DNA from: Rothia aeria
Lineage (GTDB): Bacteria > Actinomycetota > Actinomycetes > Actinomycetales > Micrococcaceae
Direction of reading: 5' to 3'
NCBI GenBank assembly: GCA_002355935.1
Contig: AP017895.1
Location: 1,860,001 to 1,924,000, forward strand
Length of the DNA stretch: 64,000 bases
The notes under the pieces are model-generated. The model did no database searches. It was not told the origin of the DNA and saw nothing but the letters and a program-made list of their open reading frames with translations. Shown here piece after piece: positions 51,792 to 60,933 of this stretch. Both the position numbers and the translations under genes were made by a program. The first letter of the stretch is position 1; every line of letters starts with the position of its first letter.

Positions 51792-52586
51792 CTATACGGT
51801 CTGTAGGCTGGGGGTGGCGGCACGCACCAGCACCTGCCCGCCGGGAGCCGCGATACGCGTCCACTCCCCCGACTTCGACCGCGCCACAAACACGGGCAGC
51901 TGGCCCTCAAACGCGTCCGGTAAGAACCCAAACACTTTCAATGCGAACGCCGCACCGGTTGGCACGGAAACATTATCGAACTCGGGCAGATGCTCCAGCA
52001 CCATAGGTGATGACCATATCCGTGAACGCACCGTCGCTAATACCGCCGCACCCGGGTTCTCGGGCAGGGAACGGTCCACCGCCTCCAGCCCCTCGCGGCA
52101 GGCCCGCCGAAACTCGCTGGCGGCTACAGCGCCCACGCGCGCCCAGCCGCTCACTGGGGCGGACTGCCCAGCCCACACCGCATTCACAGTCACCGGCGGT
52201 AAATACAGCACCATCTTCGACTCCTGGATACGCGCCAGCCGGTCAAGAAGCGCCTGCGCCTCAACCACAATATCCAGCTGTGAAGGAGCCGCCAGGGTCA
52301 GGGCGCGCGTACCAAGAATAGTGGGGGTCGCATCCAGCAGGGTCTCGGGGGCAAGAGAGCAGGCAAACACCCCCAGCACAGTGCCGCGGGCAATCAGGCG
52401 GATGGCCGCGCCTTTATCCACCGATTTGGCGCGCGAAATGTAGGTGGCCAGATCTTTCGCGGCGGCCACCCCGTTCTCGCCGTCAGCGAGCACAAGGTAG
52501 GGCTCTTCAATACCCTCATGGGGGTTATATTTGAGCTCAATTATGGGGTGCGCCCGCCCGGCACCGTCCGCGCCATGAATAGCCAT
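51792..52586 (-). CDS. Conserved hypothetical protein
   Basis: A 264-residue soluble protein with no membrane helix or signal. It contains ELKYNPHEGIEEPYLVLADG, IRLIARGTVLGVFACSL and GWARVGAVAASEFR. Not recognised. It lies 29 nt upstream of the globin gene on the same strand, suggesting an operon, and is divergent from tesB. ATG 52586. Confidence 0.7.
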   Translation of the reverse strand: MAIHGADGAGRAHPIIELKYNPHEGIEEPYLVLADGENGVAAAKDLATYISRAKSVDKGAAIRLIARGTVLGVFACSLAPETLLDATPTILGTRALTLAAPSQLDIVVEAQALLDRLARIQESKMVLYLPPVTVNAVWAGQSAPVSGWARVGAVAASEFRRACREGLEAVDRSLPENPGAAVLATVRSRIWSSPMVLEHLPEFDNVSVPTGAAFALKVFGFLPDAFEGQLPVFVARSKSGEWTRIAAPGGQVLVRAATPSLQTV

Positions 52587-52642
52587 GCGTGCCTTTCGAT
52601 CCGTGAAAGTTTTCGGGTAATACTCCTCAACTCTACTCCCCC

Positions 52643-53554
52643 GTGGGAAAATTGAAGAATGACGAAGCCCACCCCACCCAGAACCTCATGACTATGCTGA
52701 ACCTGACCCCCACCGAGCCGGTGGGCGGCGACGAGGCGTTTAGCGCCGTCACCCTAACCCGTGAGTCGCCGCGAACCTACGGCGGGCAGGTACTCGCCCA
52801 GGCCATTATGGCCGCCGACAGCACGGTTACCGATAAGGTTCTGCACTCAATTCACGCGTATTTTCTGCGGCCCGGAGACATTACGAAAGAGCTAATTTTT
52901 ACCTCTCAACGTCTCAATGACGGGCGTTCTTTCGCAACCCGCCGGGTGCAGGCCCTTCAGGACGATATTCCTATTTTCTCTGCGATCGCATCATTCCAAG
53001 CGCCCAGCCGCGGCCCCGAGCACACGGCTGCTACGATGCCACAGGCTCCCGACCCTGAAGGGCTGCCGAGTGTGAGTGATTATATTGGCGAGGTGCCGCA
53101 CCCGGTAGCGCAGGCTGTGGCGTGGGAACGTCCCATCGATATTCGGTATGTGAGCCCGCACCTGTACACCGCCTCGGATTCAAGTTCGCAGGAGCCGGTT
53201 GCCACGGTGTGGTTTAAAACTTTCGACACGCTAGTCGATACAACGGGCACACCAGCTTCAGAGGCGGCGCATCAGGCGGCTATCGCCTACGCCTCGGACT
53301 ATCTGCCTCTAGAACCGGCACTGCGCGCGCACGGCAAGTTTTGGCTAGAGCCGGGGATGAAGTCGGCATCGCTGGATCACGCCATGTGGTTTCACCGCGC
53401 GGCACCCGCAGACGAGTGGCTGCTGTATGTCTTGGACTCCCCCACTGCGCAGGGCGGGCGGATGCTCGCCCGCGGCTCAATTTTTACGCGCGATGGGGAG
53501 CTGGTGGCCACAATCGCGCAGGAAATGATGTTCCGCCTGCCGGAGTATAAATAG
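52643..53554 (+). CDS. tesB: Acyl-CoA thioesterase II
   Basis: Double-hotdog TesB hydrolysing acyl-CoA. YGGQVLAQAIMAA, HSIHAYFLRPGD, FATRRVQALQ, and SLDHAMWFHR match the family. The start is uncertain: GTG 52643 in frame, or ATG 52659 (MTKPTPP) if a base is missing from the C-run at about 52676; the latter resembles relatives more. 303 residues as read. Confidence 0.9.
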   Translation: MGKLKNDEAHPTQNLMTMLNLTPTEPVGGDEAFSAVTLTRESPRTYGGQVLAQAIMAADSTVTDKVLHSIHAYFLRPGDITKELIFTSQRLNDGRSFATRRVQALQDDIPIFSAIASFQAPSRGPEHTAATMPQAPDPEGLPSVSDYIGEVPHPVAQAVAWERPIDIRYVSPHLYTASDSSSQEPVATVWFKTFDTLVDTTGTPASEAAHQAAIAYASDYLPLEPALRAHGKFWLEPGMKSASLDHAMWFHRAAPADEWLLYVLDSPTAQGGRMLARGSIFTRDGELVATIAQEMMFRLPEYK

Positions 53555-53762
53555 TGGAGTATAAATAATTTGGGGCGCCTCAGCCGATATGGTGCACGGT
53601 TTTGGTTATTGTCTGCTGCTGCCAGCATGACAGATTAGCCCCAAAACCATGCCATACATCGGGGGTGCCTGTCACCGAACGCGCAGTGTGCCCTATGCTG
53701 AAAATAGCGCTATAGCATGCACCCCTAAGCGCCCAGCCGTTATAACCAGTGGAGGGATCATT

Positions 53763-54059
53763 ATGGCAGTTGTGAAGATTAATAAGCTCAGCGTCCAGGA
53801 AGGGATGGGCGAGGAGCTGGAACGCCGTTTTAAAAACAATAACGAAAAGCTCAGCGAAGTACCCGGGTTCCTGAGCTTCGAGCTGCTGCGCCCCACCAGC
53901 GGCGGTACCGAGTACTTCGCAATGACCCACTGGCAGGACGAAGAATCATTCCGCAACTGGCTCGCAAACCGGCACGTGGTGCGCGATAAACCGGTGGTGA
54001 GCGCATCCGAAGGGATTCTCGGGTTTGAGGTCGTCGACTTTGAGGCAATCAGCGGGTAG
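53763..54059 (+). CDS. MhuD-like haem-degrading monooxygenase
   Basis: A 98-residue ferredoxin-like monooxygenase that aligns well with Mycobacterium MhuD (from memory): VVKINKL, SPGFL-like EVPGFLSFELLRP, YFAMTHWQDEESFRNW. Asn7 and Trp66 are at the same positions; His71 aligns with MhuD His75, the haem ligand, across a 4-residue gap. MhuD opens haem to mycobilin and iron. ATG 53763 with GGAGGG. Standalone gene with a terminator. A generic antibiotic-biosynthesis monooxygenase is the alternative. Confidence 0.78.
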   Translation: MAVVKINKLSVQEGMGEELERRFKNNNEKLSEVPGFLSFELLRPTSGGTEYFAMTHWQDEESFRNWLANRHVVRDKPVVSASEGILGFEVVDFEAISG

Positions 54060-54092
54060 CACGGCCATCCAGCACCTTTACCTAGCATGCAT

Positions 54093-54127
54093 AAAGCCCC
54101 GGTTTCTGCTTCAGATACCGGGGCTTT
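54093..54127. terminator. Bidirectional terminator
   Basis: Perfect 11-bp stem AAAGCCCCGGT / ACCGGGGCTTT between the convergent MhuD-like and DUF308 genes. Confidence 0.85.
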
Positions 54128-54144
54128 ACGTTCATGCGGGTTAG

Positions 54145-54717
54145 CTACCGCGCCTCAACATCAATAATGCCGTCATCGTACGGGCCGGGCCTATTCGCCT
54201 TACGAGACACAAAGAAATCACCAATGCACACCACACCCACCAGCAGAAGCGCGAGCGCGATAAGCCACACCACCACCGAGCCGAACACCACCGGGAAGAG
54301 GCAGATCAGAATCCCCAGAATAAGCGGTACAACACCGGAAAATACCATGTGTTTACCGGCCCCGGAGCTCAAGTAGGTGGCGCGGCGGCCAGCAGAGAGG
54401 CGGGAGAGGCCCACAATCATCATCCACACCCCCACAATCACGGGGATGAATGCTGCCTGCGCGGCGGCTGAGGCAGATAGCAGCAGCACCCCCACCAGTA
54501 CGGTAATGATGGCGCTTATAAGACTCCAGACGCTACGGGTTGAGGCTGGGGTGAAGAAGTAGCGGATGGTCTCAAGCACCCCGCCGATAAACACAATAAT
54601 GGAGAAGAAAATACCCAGCGCAGTCAGCGGTGCCGAAGGGTTAGCGAACATGAAAATTGAGCAAGCGAGGAAGAAAATACCTGCTACCAGAGAAAACCAG
54701 TGACGTTTCGTGCGCAT
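54145..54717 (-). CDS. HdeD-like DUF308 membrane protein
   Basis: A 190-residue protein with six helices in the repeated HdeD pattern (GIFFLACSIFMFANP, ITVLVGVLLLSAS, GILICLFPVVFGS). In E. coli HdeD is linked to acid resistance; the role here is unknown. ATG 54717. Confidence 0.82.
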   Translation of the reverse strand: MRTKRHWFSLVAGIFFLACSIFMFANPSAPLTALGIFFSIIVFIGGVLETIRYFFTPASTRSVWSLISAIITVLVGVLLLSASAAAQAAFIPVIVGVWMMIVGLSRLSAGRRATYLSSGAGKHMVFSGVVPLILGILICLFPVVFGSVVVWLIALALLLVGVVCIGDFFVSRKANRPGPYDDGIIDVEAR

Positions 54718-54798
54718 ATTGGGTTCCTTACTGTGCGTCGCATGTGCACACTATTCTAGCGGATTCCCAAGACACGGCTGGCGGCGTGTTTTTGCATC

Positions 54799-54846
54799 AT
54801 AATGCCCCGCGTATCCGGCAGAAATAGCGGATGCGCGGGGCATTAT
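54799..54846 (-). terminator. Terminator of ettA
   Basis: Stem ATAATGCCCCGCG / CGCGGGGCATTAT with inner ATCCG/CGGAT pairing, directly after the ettA stop. Confidence 0.85.
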
Positions 54847-54859
54847 TTTCGCGTGTGTT

Positions 54860-56539
54860 TTAGCGGGTGAGCTTGCGGTGCACCACGCGGTGCGGTTTCG
54901 CAGCTTCCGGTCCCAGACGTTCGACCTTGTTCTTCTCGTAGGACTCGAAGTTACCCTCGAACCAGTACCACTGATCCGGGTTTTCTTCGGTGCCTTCCCA
55001 GGCGAGGATGTGGGTTGCCACGCGGTCGAGGAACCAGCGGTCGTGGGAGACGACGACGGCGCAGCCGGGGAATTCCAGCAGTGCGTTCTCAAGCGACGCT
55101 AAGGTTTCCACATCAAGGTCGTTGGTAGGCTCGTCCAGCAGCAGCAGGTTACCGCCCTGTTTGAGGGTCAGCGCCAGGTTCAGGCGGTTACGCTCACCAC
55201 CGGAGAGCACACCCGCTTTCTTCTGCTGATCCGGCCCCTTGAACCCGAACGCCGAAACATAGGCACGCGAAGGCATCTCAACATTGCCGACCTGAATATA
55301 ATCCAGACCGTCCGAGACGACCTCCCACAGGCTCTTTTCGGGGTCAATGTTGGCGCGGTTCTGATCAACGTAGGAGATCTTCACGGTTTCGCCAACCTTA
55401 AGGGAGCCGCCGTCAAGCTCTTCCAAACCGACGATGGTCTTGAACAGGGTCGATTTACCCACACCGTTCGGGCCAATCACACCCACAATGCCGTTCCGCG
55501 GCAGCGAGAACGACAGGCCGTTAATGAGCGAGCGCCCGTCAAACCCCTTCTGCAGGTTCTCGGCCTCAATCACCAGGTTGCCCAGGCGCGGCCCCGGCGG
55601 AATCTGAATCTCTTCAAAGTCGAGTTTGCGGGTCTTCTCAGCCTCGGCCGCCATTTCCTCGTAACGTGCCAAACGTGCTTTCGACTTCGCCTGCCGGCCC
55701 TTCGAGTTTGAGCGCACCCACTCTAGTTCTTCGTTCAGGCGTTTAGCGAGTTTCGCGTCCTTCTTGCCCTGAACTTCAAGGCGGGCGCGCTTCTTCTCAA
55801 GGTAGGTGGAGTAGTTGCCTTCATAGGGGTAGAGGTTGCCGCGGTCAACCTCGGCGATCCATTCGGCAACGTGGTCTAGGAAGTAGCGGTCGTGAGTAAT
55901 CGCAATGACCGCGCCTTCGTAGGACTGCAGATGCTGCTCAAGCCACAGCACCGACTCGGCGTCTAGGTGGTTGGTGGGCTCATCCAGCAGCAGCAGGTCT
56001 GGTTTCTGCAGCAGGAGCTTGCACAGTGCCACGCGGCGGCGCTCACCGCCGGAGAGGTGGGTGACGGGGGCGTCGGCGGGCGGGCAGCGCAGCGCCTCCA
56101 TCGCCTGTTCCAGCTGGGAGTCTAGGTCCCAGGCGTTTGCGGCGTCGATAGCTTCCTGCAGCTTGCCCATTTCTTCCATGAGGGCATCAAAATCGGCGTC
56201 AGGTTCAGCCATGAGCGCGGAAATTTCGTTGAAGCGATCCAGCTTCGCCTTGATCTCGCCCACGCCTTCTTCGACGTTGCCGAGCACGGTTTTCTCTTCG
56301 TTCAGCGGCGGTTCCTGAAGCAGAATGCCTACGCTGTATTCGGGCGAGAGGCGTGCCTCGCCGTTTGAGGGCTGATCCAAGCCAGCCATGATTTTCAGGA
56401 TGGTCGACTTACCGGCGCCGTTGGGACCAACCATACCAATCTTGGCGCCCGGGAAGAACGACATGGAAACGTCGTTAAGAATGACCTTATCGCCCACAGT
56501 TTTGCGGGCTTTGGTCATCGTGTAAATAAATTCAGCCAT
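54860..56539 (-). CDS. ettA: ABC-F translational factor EttA
   Basis: ABC-F ATPase of the EttA type acting at the ribosome E site in response to ATP levels. 559 residues, intact: two ATPase domains (GPNGAGKST with HLSGGERRRVAL; GPNGVGKST with VLSGGERNRLNL), the EttA arm, and the inter-domain linker with WVRSNSKGRQAKSKARLARYEEM. ATG 56539. No membrane domain. Confidence 0.95.
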   Translation of the reverse strand: MAEFIYTMTKARKTVGDKVILNDVSMSFFPGAKIGMVGPNGAGKSTILKIMAGLDQPSNGEARLSPEYSVGILLQEPPLNEEKTVLGNVEEGVGEIKAKLDRFNEISALMAEPDADFDALMEEMGKLQEAIDAANAWDLDSQLEQAMEALRCPPADAPVTHLSGGERRRVALCKLLLQKPDLLLLDEPTNHLDAESVLWLEQHLQSYEGAVIAITHDRYFLDHVAEWIAEVDRGNLYPYEGNYSTYLEKKRARLEVQGKKDAKLAKRLNEELEWVRSNSKGRQAKSKARLARYEEMAAEAEKTRKLDFEEIQIPPGPRLGNLVIEAENLQKGFDGRSLINGLSFSLPRNGIVGVIGPNGVGKSTLFKTIVGLEELDGGSLKVGETVKISYVDQNRANIDPEKSLWEVVSDGLDYIQVGNVEMPSRAYVSAFGFKGPDQQKKAGVLSGGERNRLNLALTLKQGGNLLLLDEPTNDLDVETLASLENALLEFPGCAVVVSHDRWFLDRVATHILAWEGTEENPDQWYWFEGNFESYEKNKVERLGPEAAKPHRVVHRKLTR

Positions 56540-56718
56540 AGTGTTCTATTCTACCGCTATTTTGGGATGCGCACGCGGTTTTTACCGCAGATTTTACGGG
56601 TGTGCTCCTTACGGGTTTCGAAGGTTCTTCTGCGCGCAAGTTGGTTTGAAGGTGCGGTTTTCCTGCCAATGGTTCGAAACGCTTTTACTACGTTGCAGCA
56701 GCCATTAGACTCGAAGGT

Positions 56719-57132
56719 ATGGGTACACCGAATTCTCGCGAGATAACCGCCGAAGACCTCCATGAGGTTGTCGATCAGATTGCGCTGACTATGCCGTTGG
56801 CGACCTCCGATCAGCCTTTCGGCCCGCGTAATACGGTGTACCGCATTAGCGGCAAAATTTTTGCGATGTACACAGATGGTATCGGTTACCCGATCGTGAA
56901 TCTGAAGACCGACCCCGAAGAATCCGAGGTGCTGCAGCGCATGTACCCGAGCATTATTCCGGGGTGGCATATGAATAAACGGCATTGGATTTCGGTCGGC
57001 GCAGGCAAGGGTGTTACTCGCCAGCTTCTTGAAGAACTCATCGAAGATGCCTACCTGCGTATTATGTACGCCCTGCCCAAGGTAAAACGCCCTATCGAAT
57101 TCCGCGAGCGCCCGGTTCCCGAAAAACATTAG
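56719..57132 (+). CDS. MmcQ/YjbR-family protein
   Basis: 137 residues; the signature region is WHMNKRHWISVGAGKGVTRQLLEELIEDAYL, broken here as HMNKRHWISV then LIEDAYLRI, with IFAMYTDGIGYPIVNLKTDP before it. Family members have a CyaY-like DNA-binding fold; role unknown. ATG 56719, divergent from ettA. Confidence 0.85.
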   Translation: MGTPNSREITAEDLHEVVDQIALTMPLATSDQPFGPRNTVYRISGKIFAMYTDGIGYPIVNLKTDPEESEVLQRMYPSIIPGWHMNKRHWISVGAGKGVTRQLLEELIEDAYLRIMYALPKVKRPIEFRERPVPEKH

Positions 57133-57147
57133 ATACTGCAGGCTCAC

Positions 57148-57785
57148 ATGTATATTCTCGCCAGCGATCCCGTTCTTTTCTGAAGCTTTCTGCTGATTAC
57201 AACTATGCATACATGGCGCATGGACGTACCGGCGGGGTGGTGTGGGCGAAAGAAAACATGTTCCAGCGGGCGCACGCGCTGAGCATCCCAGCTGTCCCCT
57301 GGGGTTTCACCTGCCCGGATCACACCGTAGCCCACATTCAGGAAGCGATGCGCCAGGCCCGCGAGCGCGGCAGGCGGCTGCGTATGCTCATGATCTACCG
57401 TGCCCCCGATCTTCCCATCACCCCGGCACCCGCCACGCATGAGGGGAACCCACCGAATGACCTGCCCGCACTGGAGCCTTCACCGCTACGAGATGCCTGG
57501 TGTGAGGCGGGTTTTACGGCCCAACGGCACGGTGGTCTTCATGACAGGATGCTCGCGCTCGCCAATGTACGAGAACTAGATGAGCCCGAACCGATAGACC
57601 TCGCCCGATACGAAAATACCAGCACTTTCAGGCCGCTCTCACACTCAATGCGCGGTTCACTATCACGCGCGTTGGGGAAGAAGTACACCCCGGCGCAGGA
57701 CCCCGGGGCGCCCAGTAAAATCTACTGGGTACAGGGCCACGCCGAGGTGCAGGACATCCTCAGTTTTAGGCGTTTCACCCCGTAA
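57148..57785 (+). CDS. Hypothetical protein (frame interrupted once)
   Basis: Not recognised. The ATG at 57148 lies 16 nt after the yjbR-like stop. One base added at the T4 run 57176-57179 joins MYILASDPVLF to LKLSADYNYAYMAHG and gives 212 residues. Features: AKENMFQRAHALSIPAVPWG, an acidic-proline middle, and a basic C-terminal region (RGSLSRALGKKYTP) ending SFRRFTP. No membrane helix. Confidence 0.6.
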
Positions 57786-57809
57786 CACGGCAGGCCATAT
57801 GAGCAGCTG

Positions 57810-58720
57810 CTACTTGGGGTCTTGTGTGTTCGGTTTCGGGAAGTGGACGCCGCGCTCAGCCAGAAAACGGCGGTCTTTCTTATCCCACTGCTGGGTGGGG
57901 TATGCTGCGAATAAATCCGGGCGGCGCGCCATCGTACGCTCAATCTGTCTCTCCCGCCGCCACCGCGCCACCGCACCGTGGTTGCCGGACAGAAGCACCG
58001 GCGGCACCTGGAACCCACGCCACGAGGCAGGTTTTGTGAACACCGGGTACTCCAGCAGCCCGCCCGTATGCGATTCTTCGGTCAGCGACTCGGGGTTGCC
58101 GATCACCCCCGGGATCAGGCGTGCGGTCGCCTCAATCATCGCCATGACCGCAACCTCACCACCGTTGAGCACATAGTCGCCAATAGAGACGGGCATAATA
58201 CGGAAACGCTCACTCGCCCACAGCAGCACCCGCTCGTCAATCCCCTCATACCGTCCGCACGCAAAACGATGTGCTGTTCGGCGGCGAATTCGTAGGCCAT
58301 TTCCTGGTTAAACACGGCACCTGCTGGTGAAGGCACCACCAGCAGCGGACGCCCATCAGGTTCGGGAACGTGCTGCGGCGCGGGCAGCAGCGGAACCTCA
58401 TCACTGCCGGAGGCGTCTTCCGTACCAGGTGTACCCTCAACAGCCGCACCAGCGGTGTCCGCTGGGGCGGGTTCGTTGCTCTGATGCGGGGAGGAAGCAA
58501 GGACGGCATCCAAGGCCAAGCCCCACGGTTCGGGTTTCATAACCATGCCCGCACCCCCACCGTAGGGGGTGTCGTCCACGGTGCGGTGCCGATCAAACGT
58601 GTAATCGCGCAGGTTCACCGTGTTCAGGCTCAACAGCCCGTCTTCACGCGCCTTACCGATGAGGGAAAGTTCAAGAGGAGCCAGGTACTCCGGGAAAATA
58701 CTAAGAACGTCGAACCGCAC
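57810..58720 (-). CDS. trmD: tRNA (guanine-N1)-methyltransferase TrmD (frame interrupted once)
   Basis: SPOUT methyltransferase making m1G37. [30 protein letters not shown], then [10 protein letters not shown] and [14 protein letters not shown]. The knot signature appears when one base is added at the T4 run (minus strand) at 58263-58266. Repaired length 303 residues, longer than usual because of a 45-50 residue acidic, Pro/Ala-rich insert after [12 protein letters not shown] 58720 overlaps the repaired rimM stop by one base, with AAAGGGAAG as the ribosome site. Confidence 0.93.
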
Positions 58721-59339
58721 TACTTCCCTTTCAACGGGGTGCTCAGCTCAATCAGACCCTCCGGGGGCTCAGCAGCACAAAACCCGGTTCGTCCCCTTCA
58801 GCTGGCACCACCTCGGGCACGATCTCATCAACAAACGGAACCATAATCTCCTGACCGCCATAAGCCGGGGACAGCTTAACCAGCAGCAGATCCTGCACCG
58901 GCATCGTCTGCAAACCAATCACCGTGCCCAGCGGTTCCCCCACAGCAGGGTTATCGTTGGGGATTTCCCCTTCAGGAACATCCTCCAGTAAGAACACGGG
59001 CAGCTCTAGCAGCTGATGCTCATAGAACCCTTCTTCTTCGCTGTTCACGTCTTCGGGAACCTCAAACATCAGAAGGGTGTTCCGCAGATCCTCAGCATGG
59101 TTACGGGTGGTGATCTCCTCAAAACGCACCACCAGAATTTTCTTATTCCAGCGGGCTGAGGCGACTGTCAAAGCCCCTGCTGGGGCTACGGTTGCGGCGA
59201 CAGTACCGTGGGTGAACCCGTCAATGTGGAGCACCTCGCCGCGAGAGAATCGTTCTTCAGGGGCATCGGTAAACAGCTCAACCGTGACCTCACCACGAAT
59301 ACCGTGCGGTTTGCCGATACGCGCAACCAAAACCTGCAT
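58720..59339 (-). CDS. rimM: 16S rRNA processing protein RimM (frame interrupted near end)
   Basis: 30S maturation factor. RIGKPHGIRGEVTVELFTD at the N-terminus and the PRC-barrel GTVIGLQTMPVQDLLLVK. ATG 59339 has GAGGAG. The literal frame stops after LLSPRRV at 58752. One base added at the C5 run (minus strand) at 58763-58767 gives LLSPPEGLIELSTPLKGK and a TAG that overlaps the trmD GTG, the expected coupling. 206 residues. Confidence 0.92.
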
Positions 59340-59444
59340 GAAACTCCTCAAACTTCTACACACCGCGCTGGTACTAGACACTTATTTTACATTGCTTACC
59401 TTACGAAAAATGTCCCTCGCCAAAAAATTTGGGACCGCACGTAA

Positions 59445-59476
59445 GAATCCCGCCACCGTAAAAGGTGACGGGATTC
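59445..59476 (-). terminator. Hairpin after khpA
   Basis: Stem GAATCCCGCCACC / GGTGACGGGATTC (one mismatch) between khpA and rimM. U-tract weak; could be a partial terminator. Confidence 0.55.
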
Positions 59477-59488
59477 CCAGCAGAGGTT

Positions 59489-59734
59489 TTACTTGCGTTT
59501 TTTATCAGTGTCGACGATATCGATACGAACCTGAGAACCATCAGAGATCGCATCCATAACGGTGCGGATGCTCTTAGCGGTACGGCCCGAACGGCCGATC
59601 ACCCGCCCCAAATCCTCGGGGTGGACTCGCACCTGCAGGGTCTCCCGGTACCGCTGCTGGCGCACACGCACCTTCACATCATCCGGGTGTTCAACAATCC
59701 CGCGAACCAGGTGTTCGAGCGCGTCAGCCAACAC
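59489..59734 (-). CDS. khpA: KH-domain RNA-binding protein KhpA
   Basis: 81-residue single KH domain with the GRVIGRSGRTAKSIR loop. GTG 59734 starts 2 nt after the rpsP stop. KhpA/KhpB bind RNA and affect cell envelope growth in other bacteria. Order rpsP-khpA-rimM-trmD is conserved. Confidence 0.92.
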   Translation of the reverse strand: MLADALEHLVRGIVEHPDDVKVRVRQQRYRETLQVRVHPEDLGRVIGRSGRTAKSIRTVMDAISDGSQVRIDIVDTDKKRK

Positions 59735-59736
59735 GA

Positions 59737-60171
59737 TTACTCAGCCGCTTCCTCGGTAGCCTCAGCTTCAGCGGTCTCGCCAGCTGCTTCAGAGGTTTCT
59801 TCCTCAGCCTTCTCAGCCTTGGGGGTGATAGCCTCAGGCAGAATGACGGAGCCCTTCTGCGGAACAACGAACTCGGGCTTAGGCTCAACCGGCTTCACCT
59901 TGTTCTCAGCCTTCTCGCCCTTGAACGCTGCCCAGTCACCTGAGAGCTTCAGCAGAGCCAGCACCTGCTCGGTCGGCTGCGCGCCAACGGAAAGCCAGTA
60001 CTGTGCGCGCTCAGAGTTAATCTCGATACGCGAAGGCTGCTCAGTCGGGTGGTAAATACCGATCTCTTCAATGGTCTTACCGTCACGCTTCACACGCGAA
60101 TCCGCGATCACAACACGGTAGCGAGGATCGCGGATCTTACCCATACGCTTGAGACGAATTTTAACAGCCAC
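59737..60171 (-). CDS. rpsP: 30S ribosomal protein bS16
   Basis: bS16 with the normal core ([35 protein letters not shown]). A 55-60 residue C-terminal extension rich in Glu, Lys and Ala follows, as often in actinobacteria; 144 residues. GTG 60171 with AGGAG 11 nt upstream. First gene of the rpsP-khpA-rimM-trmD cluster. Confidence 0.95.
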   Translation of the reverse strand: MAVKIRLKRMGKIRDPRYRVVIADSRVKRDGKTIEEIGIYHPTEQPSRIEINSERAQYWLSVGAQPTEQVLALLKLSGDWAAFKGEKAENKVKPVEPKPEFVVPQKGSVILPEAITPKAEKAEEETSEAAGETAEAEATEEAAE

Positions 60172-60424
60172 TTTTGTGGTTACTCCTGTTTCAATACTTG
60201 GTGCGGAACCGCGCTTCTCGCTCCCGTGGGGCGGGCCGTCCACGTGGCTCCTAATGGACACAACGACACGCGGAGAGAGGGGCCGCGCACGCCGGGTACT
60301 CAGATAGGGTAACAAACCCGCAGCATTTAAGCCAGTGGGCACCCCATCAGTGGCTCAGCCAGTGCCCGCCTCATGTGCTGCAGCACGCTATGGGGAACAT
60401 TAGTGACAACACACCGGGACAGGT
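60172..60424. other. rpsP leader / intergenic
   Basis: No gene seen. Should contain the rpsP promoter and a GC-rich leader. Confidence 0.4.
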
Positions 60425-60916
60425 TTAAGGCCGCTCATCTGAGCTCATCTCAACCACCTCACCGGTTCTCAGCGCCCTCAGACAATCATGCAGCCGCTCC
60501 GCGAAACCCGGATTCACATACTCCTGCAGCTGTTCCGGCGCTACCCACTCGTAGGTGATCAGCTCCTCCGTTTGCAAGGTTACTGGGGTGTTCTTAGCGA
60601 TCACACCAGCATCGTACATGTAGTAGGTAGAGTCTCCCCACACGCCTCTCGCCAAACCGTGAAAAACCAGCAGAAGACGCCCCGGGGCAAGACGCAGACC
60701 CAGCTCTTCCTCCACCTCACGGAAACACCCCGGTTTAGGGGCCTCCCCGGCCTCAACGGTGCCACCGGGCAAAATCCACCCGTCCTTATAGTTGGGCTGC
60801 ACCAGCAGAAGCTCACCATGCTCATTGCGGATGACCGCGCCCGCCGCTAAACGCCGTGTGGGTAAGGTCGCAATGAACTTGACCAGCTCCTCACGGCTTA
60901 AATACGAATCCTTCAC
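60425..60916 (-). CDS. NUDIX hydrolase
   Basis: 163 residues; complete Nudix box GGTVEAGEAPKPGCFREVEE plus ELGL. Hydrolyses a nucleoside-diphosphate-linked substrate not identifiable from sequence. ATG 60916, 17 nt after the large hypothetical gene; likely same transcript. Confidence 0.88.
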   Translation of the reverse strand: MKDSYLSREELVKFIATLPTRRLAAGAVIRNEHGELLLVQPNYKDGWILPGGTVEAGEAPKPGCFREVEEELGLRLAPGRLLLVFHGLARGVWGDSTYYMYDAGVIAKNTPVTLQTEELITYEWVAPEQLQEYVNPGFAERLHDCLRALRTGEVVEMSSDERP

Positions 60917-60933
60917 GGGCGCTCCTTACCACT

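Noticed and set aside
59737-60171. bS16 C-terminal extension as an anomaly
   Set aside because: Charged extensions of this kind are common in actinobacterial bS16.
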